Below, one piece after another: positions 1-7,743 of a DNA stretch of 64,000 nt (positions are counted from its first letter, which is position 1; the number at the start of each line of letters is the position of its first letter). The stretch is from CALGFI01 sp963786805 (GTDB lineage Bacteria > Actinomycetota > UBA4738 > HRBIN12): NCBI GenBank assembly GCA_963786805.1, contig CAWBAK010000002.1:124001-188000 (forward strand), given 5' to 3'. The notes under the pieces are model-generated. The model was given only the letters and a program-made list of their open reading frames with translations. It had not been told where the DNA came from and ran no database searches. Made by a program: the position numbers and the translations under genes.

Positions 1-60
1 CATCCCCGCCCCGGTCACGTCCCGAAGCTTCTTCACCTCCGCCGCCGAGACGTCCGCCAT
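1..60 (-). CDS. tsf: Elongation factor Ts, N-terminal 20 codons only
   Basis: EF-Ts is the nucleotide exchange factor that recycles EF-Tu from GDP to GTP during translation. Only the first 20 residues lie in the window; they begin MADVSAAEVKKLRDVTGAG, which is the typical EF-Ts start with the conserved (K)xLRxxTGAGM stretch. The ATG (60-58) shares its A with the TGA stop of rpsB, giving TGATG, so the two genes are translationally coupled as in most bacteria. The gene continues past the left edge. Confidence 0.9.
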   Translation of the reverse strand, partial: MADVSAAEVKKLRDVTGAGM

Positions 61-962
61 CACTTCGCCCCACTCGGATCGCCCGAGCCGGCGGCCGGCG
101 GGTCGGCCGCAGCTGCCGGAGCCGCCGGGGGCTCGTCGACGCCCGCCACGCTGGGAAGCACCGACGCCGCCGTCGACGGTTCCCCCGGCGGGCCGGCCGC
201 GGAGGCCCCAAGCGAGGCCACAGGCTCGGGCTCCGGCTCGATCTCGGGACCGGTCGCCCGGGTCACGACCGACTCCCGGCCGATCTGCCGGCCCTCGACG
301 AGGGCGTCCGCGATGATCCGGGTCACGAGGGACACGGAACGGATCGCGTCGTCGTTGCCGGGGATGACGAAGTCGACCTCGTCCGGGTCGCAGTTGGTGT
401 CGACGATGGCGATGACGGGCATCCCGAGCTTGCGGGCCTCGTTCACCGCGATGTGCTCCTTCTTCGTGTCGATCACGAAGATCGCGTCGGGCAGTCGCTC
501 GAGGCTCTGCATGCCTCCGAGGTTGCGCTCGAGCTTCTCCTTCTCGTGGCGCAGACGGATCGCCTCTTTCTTCGGCAGGTAGTCGAACGCGCCGGTCCGC
601 TCCATCTCGCGCAGCTCGCGCAGCCGGAACAGCCGCCGGGAGACCGTCTGGAAGTTCGTGAGCATGCCGCCGAGCCAACGCGTCGTCACGAACGGCATGC
701 CGACGCGGGCCGCGTTCTCCTCGATGATGTCCTGCGCCTGCTTCTTCGTCCCGACGAACAGGACCACACCGTTGCGGCGGCCCAGATCGCGGACGAACTC
801 GTAGGCCTCCTCGAGGCCCGTCAGAGTCTTCTCGAGGTCGATGATGTAGATGCCCGAGCGTTCCCCGTACAGGAACCGCCCCATCTTCGGGTTCCAGCGC
901 CGCGTCTGGTGTCCGAAGTGGACGCCTGCCTCGAGGAGCTCGCGCCTGGTGACGACGGGCAC
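60..962 (-). CDS. rpsB: 30S ribosomal protein S2 with a long low-complexity tail
   Basis: S2 is a structural protein of the small ribosomal subunit, next to S1 binding and the head/body junction. The N-terminal LLEAGVHFGHQTRRWNPKM and the internal RLPDAIFVIDTKKE and GNDDAIRS stretches are S2 signatures. The protein has 300 residues against about 240 for the E. coli protein; the extra 60 residues after about position 238 are rich in Pro, Ala and Glu, a tail seen in several actinobacterial S2 proteins. The start is GTG at 962, preceded by a strong AAGGAGG ribosome binding site. It is followed directly by tsf. Confidence 0.97.
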   Translation of the reverse strand: MPVVTRRELLEAGVHFGHQTRRWNPKMGRFLYGERSGIYIIDLEKTLTGLEEAYEFVRDLGRRNGVVLFVGTKKQAQDIIEENAARVGMPFVTTRWLGGMLTNFQTVSRRLFRLRELREMERTGAFDYLPKKEAIRLRHEKEKLERNLGGMQSLERLPDAIFVIDTKKEHIAVNEARKLGMPVIAIVDTNCDPDEVDFVIPGNDDAIRSVSLVTRIIADALVEGRQIGRESVVTRATGPEIEPEPEPVASLGASAAGPPGEPSTAASVLPSVAGVDEPPAAPAAAADPPAAGSGDPSGAK

Positions 963-1090
963 GTGCGCCTCCTTCCGGTTGTGTTCCTCCGCAGGCCTCT
1001 CCCCGACACCGGCCCGGCGAGCCGGGACCCCGGAGTCGGTCCTCCTGCGTGTGAGCTCGGTGCCATCGGCACCGGCGGAACGGCAGTCTA
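963..1090 (-). promoter_or_regulatory. rpsB promoter and structured 5' leader
   Basis: Reading on the minus strand, a TAGACT -10 element (1090-1085) lies about 120 bases upstream of rpsB; no clear TTGAC -35 is visible. The transcribed leader would hold two perfect hairpins: GGTGCC-GAT-GGCACC (1073-1059) and CCCGGC-TC-GCCGGG (1026-1013), then the AAGGAGG site. Leaders of rpsB commonly mediate feedback by free S2, so this is a candidate autoregulatory region. That role is inferred; I do not recognise a named S2-leader motif. Confidence 0.5.
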
Positions 1091-1112
1091 CCAGCGCCGA
1101 TGCAGCGGCCCG

Positions 1113-2087
1113 CTACCGCCGGCCGCGGGCACGAGCGGGCCGAGCTCGCGCTGGCTGTCGCCGAGGGACGGGCTGATCGGGCACGTCCGGCTCGGCCACG
1201 ATCCAGCGGTAGGCGAACGCCGCCATGAACACGAGATGAAGGACGTTGAACGCGAAGACGACGATCCACGACGCGAGCGAGGGGTTCGCGGTGATCTCGT
1301 TCCCCGGCGTGACCAGCAGGGCGACGGGGAGCGAGACGACGAAATACAGCGCGCATAGCGTCAGATGACGGCCGCCGGGGAGCATCGCAGCCCGGCCCGA
1401 CCTTCGCAGGCTCTCGATGACGCCGCGGCCCTGGCGGATGGCCGCCGTGGGTGCGAACCCCGTGAAGAACAGACCCCCGACGAGGGCGGCGACCGATCCG
1501 AGGAACCCGATGCCCGGGCCGAGCGCCTGGAGCGCCGCTTGTCCGATGAAGATGAACGAGATCGATGCGAGCTGGACGGCCAGCTGGGTCGGGACCGCCC
1601 GGAGTCCGATCAATACGCCGTATCGGCTCGTCCGGCCGTCCACGATCGACTCGACGATCAGCCCCGCGAGGACGGCCGTCAGCACCGCCCGCACCACGCT
1701 CGCCACACCGAGGAAGATCAGGAAGGTCGTTCCGAGCCCGAACAGGCTCACACCGGTGCCGAGGTCGAAGTAGGTGCTGATCGGTGCCATCGCGAGGGTG
1801 TCCGAGAGCCGGCCCGGCGCCCCCTCGAAGCCGAGCGCGACCAGCAGGAGCCACGTCGCCGCGACCAAGACGACGGCGAGGACCACCAACACCGGTTGCG
1901 TGAGGACGACGAGGAACCCCCGGCCGAGCGAGCGGCCGAGCGTCGGGAGCGCCGAGTCCCCGGCGGACACCATCGAGCCGCCGAAGAGCCCGGCCCGGCG
2001 CGGGGCTCGCTCCTGGATGACGGGCTCGGCGACGCTCGGCCGTGCCGAAGACGACCGGGGCCGCCGTTTCTTGCTTTTGCCGCTCAC
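1113..2087 (-). CDS. Multi-pass membrane protein of unknown function
   Basis: 324 residues. A basic, Ser/Arg-rich N-terminus (about residues 1-55) precedes some six hydrophobic segments, for example around 58-85, 110-140 and 265-300, and the C-terminus is again Arg/Pro-rich. The layout resembles DUF4013/YIP1-like integral membrane proteins of actinobacteria, but no signature allows a firm family call. The GTG start overlaps the TGA stop of the upstream propeller gene (GTGA), so both are probably expressed together and may act together at the membrane. No catalytic motif is visible. Confidence 0.7.
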   Translation of the reverse strand: MSGKSKKRRPRSSSARPSVAEPVIQERAPRRAGLFGGSMVSAGDSALPTLGRSLGRGFLVVLTQPVLVVLAVVLVAATWLLLVALGFEGAPGRLSDTLAMAPISTYFDLGTGVSLFGLGTTFLIFLGVASVVRAVLTAVLAGLIVESIVDGRTSRYGVLIGLRAVPTQLAVQLASISFIFIGQAALQALGPGIGFLGSVAALVGGLFFTGFAPTAAIRQGRGVIESLRRSGRAAMLPGGRHLTLCALYFVVSLPVALLVTPGNEITANPSLASWIVVFAFNVLHLVFMAAFAYRWIVAEPDVPDQPVPRRQPARARPARARGRR

Positions 2088-3631
2088 GGCCGCTCGGTCT
2101 CCTCGGTCTCCTCGTCATCCACGTCGTCCTGGACCCCGTCGTCGCCGGCGTCCTCGAGCTCGGGCAGCGTCGCGCCGAACCGGCGCCGCAGGAAGATCCC
2201 GGGAACGAGCAGGGCCGCGACCACGATCACGGCCGCGACGCCGATCCGCGAGAGCGTCGTCGGCGCATCGAGCTCCGTCGGCGAGGGCACGTCCACTAGT
2301 CGGCCCTCCGGGTCGTGCTCGAAGGCGATCAGGCCGGCGTCCCGGCCGCCCTTCTCGGCGACGATCGCACCGGTCGCTAGCGCGAGCGCCCCGAGCCGCC
2401 CGGGGCCGGTTCCCGCTTGCCAGACGAGATGGCCGGAGGTCGCGTTCAGGGCGACCAGGCGGCCGTCGTTCAGCCCGAGGAGCACGGTGTCGCCGGACAC
2501 GACCGGCGAGCCGAGGACGACCTCGTTGAACTGATAGCTCCAGACGCGAGCGCCGTCGCTCGCTTCGAGCCGGTAGAGCCCACCGCCGAGGTCGGCCACG
2601 TACACGGTGCCCGGCGGAAACGCAGGAGCGCTGAACGGCGAGAACAGGGAGAGCGCGAGGGAGGACCATCGTTCCTGCCCGTCCTCGGCCGCCAGGCCCC
2701 GGACGAAACGATCGGCGGACCCGACGACGACGATGCCCTCGGCGGCCGCGGGCGCGGAGATCGCGCTCGAGCCAAGCTGCGGGAACACGCGCCAGGCGCA
2801 GTCTCCCGTGGACGCCGAGAAGGCGCCGACCGCGACCGCGCCACCGTCCGCGTTCCTGCCGACGACGAGCACCCGGTCCTCGGCGACGCCGATGGGCACG
2901 TCGACGGCGCCGCCTTCGAACGCGTCGCACGCGGTTGCCCCGGTCGCGCCCTCGACACCGGATCCCTCGGCGAGATCGGCTGTCCAGCGGACCTGCCCGT
3001 CCGCGAGGGCGATCGCGTGGACGATGCCGTCCTCATCGCCGACGTATGCGGTGTCCGCGTCGACGGTCACCCCCGACCGCGACTCCGCGCCGAGCGCCGC
3101 GCGCCAGCGCTCGGTCTGGTCGGCGAGGTCCAGCGCGACGAGGACCGACCCGTCGTCGACATCGTCGGAGGGTGATGGCGACGACGTCGGAGAGGCAGAC
3201 GGCGGAGACGGGGTCGGCGAAACGGAGGCGGAGGGAGCCGTTGCGTCGGCACCGTCGGGTCCCTCGAGATAGAGCACGGTGGTTCGGTTGCCCGTCACGA
3301 CCGCCGGGGTCGAGATCGGTCCGCCGGAGCGAGGGACCTCCCAGGCCAGCTCGCCGGTGGCGAGATCGACCGCGTAGACGGCCCGCTCGCCGACCGAGAT
3401 GGCAACGTCCTGGACGATCACCGCGCCGGAGAGCTCCTCGTCCCCGGGTGCGGGGAACGTCCAGCGGATCCGGTACGGAGGTTCGGGGCCCTCTGCCAGG
3501 ACTCCGCGATGGTCGGCGCTCCCCTGGAACTGGGACCAGGCACCGGTTTCCTGCGCGACCACCGGAGCCGCGGCGAAGGACGAGACGACGGCCGACGACA
3601 CGAGCGCCGCCCCGGCGAGGGCGTCACGCAA
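2084..3631 (-). CDS. Secreted, membrane-anchored PQQ-like beta-propeller protein
   Basis: 515 residues. The N-terminus (about 1-26) is a signal peptide ending in AAPVVAQ, the body contains repeated blades of the PQQ/quinoprotein type (for example AVDLATGELAWEV, VALNATSGHLVWQ), and residues about 463-485 form a transmembrane helix followed by Arg residues and an acidic tail. A Ser/Pro/Thr linker lies near residues 130-150. Such proteins usually act as extracytoplasmic scaffolds or BamB-like adapters; there is no sign of a PQQ-dependent dehydrogenase active site. The only in-frame start available is TTG at 3631, without a clear ribosome binding site, so the start is uncertain. It is coupled to the membrane protein that follows. 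Confidence 0.75.
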   Translation of the reverse strand: MRDALAGAALVSSAVVSSFAAAPVVAQETGAWSQFQGSADHRGVLAEGPEPPYRIRWTFPAPGDEELSGAVIVQDVAISVGERAVYAVDLATGELAWEVPRSGGPISTPAVVTGNRTTVLYLEGPDGADATAPSASVSPTPSPPSASPTSSPSPSDDVDDGSVLVALDLADQTERWRAALGAESRSGVTVDADTAYVGDEDGIVHAIALADGQVRWTADLAEGSGVEGATGATACDAFEGGAVDVPIGVAEDRVLVVGRNADGGAVAVGAFSASTGDCAWRVFPQLGSSAISAPAAAEGIVVVGSADRFVRGLAAEDGQERWSSLALSLFSPFSAPAFPPGTVYVADLGGGLYRLEASDGARVWSYQFNEVVLGSPVVSGDTVLLGLNDGRLVALNATSGHLVWQAGTGPGRLGALALATGAIVAEKGGRDAGLIAFEHDPEGRLVDVPSPTELDAPTTLSRIGVAAVIVVAALLVPGIFLRRRFGATLPELEDAGDDGVQDDVDDEETEETERP

Positions 3632-3705
3632 CCGACGGCGCGCGTTCGGGGACAGCGGGACCTTCCTGGTCTGGGAGTGAGCGTGAAGGGTCGTGGAGCC
3701 CGCAC

Positions 3706-3711
3706 ATCCTA
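3706..3711 (-). promoter_or_regulatory. Candidate -10 element upstream of the propeller gene
   Basis: TAGGAT on the minus strand in the 138-base gap between the M23 peptidase gene and the propeller gene. It fits the TANNNT -10 consensus and would give a leader of about 65 bases. No good -35 is seen, so this rests on the -10 alone. Confidence 0.35.
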
Positions 3712-3769
3712 GCCGCGCCTCGCCGTCCCGACCTCGGACCGCGGCGGAGTCGCGAGGACGACCCGGTAC

Positions 3770-4276
3770 TCAGCTCGACGCTTCGGAGAGCGGTGCGAGC
3801 CGGATGTACCCCGAGACGCTCGGCGGCTCGAGGAACTCCATCGGGTCGAGATAGGTCCCGTCGAGCCGGACGCCGAAGTGCAGGTGCGGAACGCTCGCCC
3901 CGGGATGGCCCTGCCCGGTGCGCGCGATCGGCGCGCCTCGAGGGACCACGTCGCCCTTGCGCACATGCGTCTCCGAGAGCCAGGAGTACGTGCTCGTCAA
4001 GCCGCCGCCGTGGTCCAGGGTCACGAACAGCTGGCCTCCGACCTTTCCCGAGAAGGCCACGGCGCCGGCCTCCGGGGCGATGACCACCGCTCCGACCGGG
4101 GCGGCCACGTCGATCCCGCGGTGCCCCGCGCCGAACGGCGTTTCCGGCGCGTCGAACGCGTGGATGACCGGACCGCGGACGGGCCAGGCCCAACTGCCGT
4201 CGGCGACCGGGGATGCGGCCGAGGGTGCGACGAGTTGCGTACCGACGAGCATCGTGAGGATCGAACGAACGAGCAC
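3770..4276 (-). CDS. Secreted M23-family peptidoglycan endopeptidase
   Basis: Zinc metallopeptidase of the lysostaphin/LytM type expected to cut peptide cross-links of peptidoglycan outside the membrane. In the 168-residue product the zinc ligands are visible as HRGID (His52, Asp56) and HLHFG (His131 and His133). Residues 1-22 form a signal peptide. GTG at 4276 is chosen as start because GGAGGAGG lies 8 bases upstream; a longer frame exists but runs into the sigma-factor gene. An M23 peptidase next to whiG and rpsB is a conserved actinobacterial arrangement. Confidence 0.88.
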   Translation of the reverse strand: MLVRSILTMLVGTQLVAPSAASPVADGSWAWPVRGPVIHAFDAPETPFGAGHRGIDVAAPVGAVVIAPEAGAVAFSGKVGGQLFVTLDHGGGLTSTYSWLSETHVRKGDVVPRGAPIARTGQGHPGASVPHLHFGVRLDGTYLDPMEFLEPPSVSGYIRLAPLSEASS

Positions 4277-4355
4277 GAGCGCGCGCCTCCTCCGGGGAGG
4301 CCGTGACGCTAGCGCCGGTCGAGCGGGCGCGCCGTGACGAAGCTCACAGGTTCGG

Positions 4356-5354
4356 CTACTCGGTCTCGACCAGCTGCAGACGCAACTGGCCGACGGCCTT
4401 CGTGTGGATCTGACAGACGCGCGACTCGGTGACACCCAGGACGTCGCCGATCTCGGCCAGGGTCAGACCTTCGAAGTAATACAAGGTGACGACGATCTTC
4501 TCGCGCTCGGACAGCGAGTTGATCGCCGCGGCCAGAAGCCCGCGCGTCTCCTGCCCCTCGAGTCCCGTCGTGGGATCGACGCCCCGGTCGGCGAGCGTGT
4601 CCAGGAGCGATACCTGCTCGCCGCGGTCGCTGCCGACGGACAGCAGCTCGTCGAGCGCGAGCACCGAGACGAACGAGATCTGGTTGATGACGTCGTGGAG
4701 CTCGCGCAGCGTGAAGCCGAGCCGCTCCGCGATCTCCTTCTCGGTCGGAGCGCGCTTGAGGATCGACTCCAGGTTCGCGTACGCCTTCTCGATCTCGCGC
4801 GCCTTGAATCGCACGGATCGCGGCACCCAGTCCATCGCGCGGAGCTCGTCGATGATCGCGCCCTTGATCCGCGGGATGGCGTACGTCTCGAACTTGTTGC
4901 CGCGCGCCGGCTCGAACTTCTCGAGCGCGTCGATCAAACCGAACATGCCGTAGGAGACCAGATCGGCCTGATCGACGCTCGCCGGCAGACCGGTGGCGAC
5001 GCGGCTCGCGACGTACTTCACGAGCGGCGCGAAGTGCAGGATCAGGCGCTCGCGGATCGCGGGCGAGGCGTTCTGCTTGTACTCGACCCAGAGACCGGCG
5101 AGCTCGTCGTCCGTTCCCGCCGGTCGCTCGCGCGTCACGACGGGGGTTCCGGAGGGGCCGGCCTTCTTCGGCTTGGCGGTCTTGGCGGCGAGCTTGGTCA
5201 CGACCTTCGCTTCGGCCTTTGCGTTCGCGACCTTGACCACCTTGGGGCGACCGCTCTGGGACCCCACCTTCGACCCGCGCTTGGGAGAAGCCTTCACCGA
5301 GGGCTTGGACCGCGCCCTGCCGGTGTCCTCCGACGCCTTCGCCGCCCGCGCCAT
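4356..5354 (-). CDS. whiG: RNA polymerase sigma factor of the FliA/WhiG class
   Basis: Alternative sigma-70 family factor (group 3). The 332-residue product shows region 2 (LVSYGMFGLIDALEKFEP and RIKGAIIDELRAMDWVPRS, both FliA/WhiG hallmarks), region 3, and region 4 with the helix-turn-helix LTLAEIGDVLGVTESRVCQ near the C-terminus. In Streptomyces WhiG starts sporulation; in motile bacteria the class drives flagellar genes. Neither process is evident here. The first 75 or so residues are an unusual Lys/Ala/Pro-rich extension resembling a histone H1 tail. The ATG at 5354 overlaps the xerC stop (TGATG). Confidence 0.9.
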   Translation of the reverse strand: MARAAKASEDTGRARSKPSVKASPKRGSKVGSQSGRPKVVKVANAKAEAKVVTKLAAKTAKPKKAGPSGTPVVTRERPAGTDDELAGLWVEYKQNASPAIRERLILHFAPLVKYVASRVATGLPASVDQADLVSYGMFGLIDALEKFEPARGNKFETYAIPRIKGAIIDELRAMDWVPRSVRFKAREIEKAYANLESILKRAPTEKEIAERLGFTLRELHDVINQISFVSVLALDELLSVGSDRGEQVSLLDTLADRGVDPTTGLEGQETRGLLAAAINSLSEREKIVVTLYYFEGLTLAEIGDVLGVTESRVCQIHTKAVGQLRLQLVETE

Positions 5355-6289
5355 CAGGCCCTCGGGTGACTGCGCCGGTACGCCTCGAAGAGCCGGGAGC
5401 GCGTGACGTGCGTGTACCGCTGCGTCGTCCCGACGCTGGCGTGCCCGAGCAGTTCCTGGACGGCCCTGATGTCCGCTCCTCCCTCCAGCAGGTGCGTGGC
5501 GAAGGAGTGCCTGAGGGTGTGCGGCGTAACCCGCCGCCCCGTCAGCGTCACGCCCCCGTATCGTCCCACAAGCCGCCTGATGTCGCGTCCACCAATCGGG
5601 TGTTTCCTCCCGTTGAAGAACAGCGCGCTCGAGGGGGTCTCGGGCGCCATCTGTGGCCTGCCGTCCCGGATCCAGGCGCGCAGCGCGTCCCGGGCCGGAT
5701 CGGAAAGCGGCAGGTCCCGTTCCTTCGAGCCCTTGCCGAAGACGAGCACGCGTCCCCGGTCGAGGTCCACCCGGTCGAGCGTGAGGCCTGCGGCCTCGCT
5801 CACACGCAGCCCCGACCCGTAGAGCAATTCGAGGATCGCCCGGTCGCGCAGCGCCACCGCGCGATCGAGCTCGCGTTCGCTCGCCGCCGCTTCCGGTGCC
5901 TCGACGAGCGCCGCCGCCTCGGGCACCCGCAAGACGGTCGGGAGCCGGGACGCGACCTTCGGCCGCCCGAGCAGGGCCGCCGGGTCGGCCTCGAGGTGCT
6001 GGTTCGACGCGGCCCACCGATAGAAGGTGTGGATCGCGCCGACGCGGCGCGCCACGGAGGCTCGCGCGTATCCAAGCGTCGACAGCTGCGCCAGGAAGCG
6101 ACGGAGGTCGTGAAGGGTCGCGCGCACCAGGGAGCGGCGCCCGCGCGCCAGGAAGGCCGCCAGCTGCTCGAGGTCGCGCCGATACGCGATGACGGTGCTG
6201 TCGGCCAGATGGCGCTCGAGGGCGAGATGGTCGCAGAAGCCCTGGATCAGGGCGGCGTCGGGCGCGTGAAGGTCCTGCTGGCGGGCCAT
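5354..6289 (-). CDS. xerC: Tyrosine recombinase XerC/XerD type
   Basis: Site-specific recombinase that resolves chromosome dimers at dif together with a partner Xer protein. The N-terminal SAM-like core-binding domain (GFCDHLALERHLADSTVIAYRRDL) is followed by the catalytic domain with SGLRVSE (first Arg), GKGSKER (Lys), HTLRHSFATHLLEGG (His-x-x-Arg), LLGHASVGTTQRYTHV (His and the nucleophilic Tyr). About 311 residues from the ATG at 6289; an in-frame TTG 21 bases upstream would add seven residues. The position beside dprA and whiG matches actinobacterial genomes. Confidence 0.9.
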   Translation of the reverse strand: MARQQDLHAPDAALIQGFCDHLALERHLADSTVIAYRRDLEQLAAFLARGRRSLVRATLHDLRRFLAQLSTLGYARASVARRVGAIHTFYRWAASNQHLEADPAALLGRPKVASRLPTVLRVPEAAALVEAPEAAASERELDRAVALRDRAILELLYGSGLRVSEAAGLTLDRVDLDRGRVLVFGKGSKERDLPLSDPARDALRAWIRDGRPQMAPETPSSALFFNGRKHPIGGRDIRRLVGRYGGVTLTGRRVTPHTLRHSFATHLLEGGADIRAVQELLGHASVGTTQRYTHVTRSRLFEAYRRSHPRA

Positions 6290-6308
6290 GGAGTCGCTCA
6301 CTTGTACC

Positions 6309-6326
6309 AACCACCGAGGGGTGGTT
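6309..6326. promoter_or_regulatory. Perfect inverted repeat, candidate operator
   Basis: AACCACC-GAGG-GGTGGTT, a perfect 7-base inverted repeat with a 4-base centre, lies in the intergenic space between divergent xerC and the metallo-beta-lactamase/rhodanese gene, about 33 bases upstream of the latter's -10. Size and GC-rich half sites resemble operators of CsoR/CstR-family repressors, which control sulfur-detoxifying rhodanese and dioxygenase genes; that link is inference. Confidence 0.4.
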
Positions 6327-6358
6327 CAAGCGTCCCGGCGCAGGACGGCCGGTCGACC

Positions 6359-6364
6359 TACGAT
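6359..6364 (+). promoter_or_regulatory. -10 element for a leaderless transcript
   Basis: TACGAT ends 8 bases before the GTG start of the MBL/rhodanese gene, and no ribosome binding site precedes that GTG. The expected start of transcription falls on or next to the start codon, so the mRNA is probably leaderless. Confidence 0.45.
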
Positions 6365-6372
6365 TCCTCCTC

Positions 6373-7743
6373 GTGGAGCTGGACCTGTTCGTGACTCCGG
6401 GCCTGGGCGACACCGCCTACCTGCTGACCTCGGGCGACGAGGCCGCGGCGGTCGACCCGCAGCGCGACATCGCCCGCCTCGTGGAGACCGCGAAGGCTCG
6501 AGGCGCGCGGATCCGCTACGCCGTCGAGACCCACGTGCACAACGACTACGTCTCGGGCGTCGCCGAGCTGCGCGCGGCGACCGGCGCCGAGATCGTCGGC
6601 CCGGCGACGGCGAACTACGCCTTCGGCTTCCGGCCGATGGAGGACGGTGCGGAGCTCCAGGTCGGCGACACGAAGCTCATCGCCGTCGCGACGCCCGGGC
6701 ATACCTTCGAACACACGGCGTACCTGGTTCGCGCGGCCGGCTCGGACCGGCCCTCGGCGGTGTTCTCGGGTGGGAGCCTCATCGTCGGAAGCGCGGGCCG
6801 CACCGACCTCCTGGGGCAGGAGCACACGGACGAGCTCACGCGGCTCCAGTTCCGCACGATGCGAACCCTCGCCGAGCTTCCCGACGACGTGCTGTTGCTG
6901 CCGACCCACGGAGCCGGCAGCTTCTGCGCGACGTCGCCGCCGGGCGAACAGCGCACGTCGTCGGTCGGCGCCGAGCGACTCGCGAACCCGGCACTCACCG
7001 CAGTGGACGAGACCCTGTTCGTGGCCCAGCAGATGGAGGGCCTGCCCGCCTATCCCGACTACTACGCCCACATGGCGCCGATCAATCGCGCGGGTCCTCA
7101 CGTGTACGGCGAGGTGCCGTTGCCGGCGGCGCGATCGGCGGAGCACGTCGCGGCGCTCCTCGCATCGGGCGCGTGGCTCGTCGACGCGCGCGACGGCGCG
7201 TCGTTCGCGGCCGCGCACGTCCCCGGATCACTGAACGTCCCGCTCGAAGAGTCGTTCGCGAGCTACGTCGGATGGCTCGTCCCGTTCGGAGCACCCGTGG
7301 TCCTGCTCGTGCCCGATCACGGCGCGCTCGTCGAGTCGTCCACGCAACTCTTCAGGATCGGGTACGAGCGCCTGGAAGGTCATCTCGAAGGAGGGATGGA
7401 CGCGTGGCGCGCGGCCGGCCTCGACATCGCGTCGTACGCGACCGTCGAGCTCTCCGAGCTCGTCGCGGAGCTCGCGCGCGGCGAGGCCGGCGACGTGGTC
7501 GACGTGCGACAGATGTCCGAATGGGACGAGGGTCACCTCGAGGCGTCGCGGCACATATTCGTCGGCGACGTGCCCGGGCGGATCGACGAGTTCGATCCGA
7601 AGACGACCACGACCCTCATCTGTGCGAGCGGCTACCGCTCGGCGATGGCGGCGAGCGTCCTCGACGGTGCAGGGATCCCCGTGCGTCTGGTTCCGCGAAG
7701 CGGCGTCCCGCGCGCGCTCAGGATGCTGCGACCCTCAACCTGA
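6373..7743 (+). CDS. Metallo-beta-lactamase fold / double rhodanese protein (persulfide dioxygenase-like)
   Basis: 456 residues: an MBL-fold hydrolase or dioxygenase domain (about 1-240) followed by two rhodanese domains (about 255-350 and 360-455). The metal site is visible in ETHVHNDYVSG and ATPGHTFEH; the usual Asp-His of HxHxDH reads Asp-Tyr, a variant I believe is common in this subfamily. Only the second rhodanese domain keeps the catalytic Cys (ICASGYRS); the first reads LLVPDHG and is presumably structural. Relatives oxidise glutathione- or mycothiol-type persulfides to sulfite and handle sulfane sulfur. It is divergent from xerC and converges on dprA, overlapping its end by 9 bases. 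Confidence 0.82.
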   Translation: MELDLFVTPGLGDTAYLLTSGDEAAAVDPQRDIARLVETAKARGARIRYAVETHVHNDYVSGVAELRAATGAEIVGPATANYAFGFRPMEDGAELQVGDTKLIAVATPGHTFEHTAYLVRAAGSDRPSAVFSGGSLIVGSAGRTDLLGQEHTDELTRLQFRTMRTLAELPDDVLLLPTHGAGSFCATSPPGEQRTSSVGAERLANPALTAVDETLFVAQQMEGLPAYPDYYAHMAPINRAGPHVYGEVPLPAARSAEHVAALLASGAWLVDARDGASFAAAHVPGSLNVPLEESFASYVGWLVPFGAPVVLLVPDHGALVESSTQLFRIGYERLEGHLEGGMDAWRAAGLDIASYATVELSELVAELARGEAGDVVDVRQMSEWDEGHLEASRHIFVGDVPGRIDEFDPKTTTTLICASGYRSAMAASVLDGAGIPVRLVPRSGVPRALRMLRPST

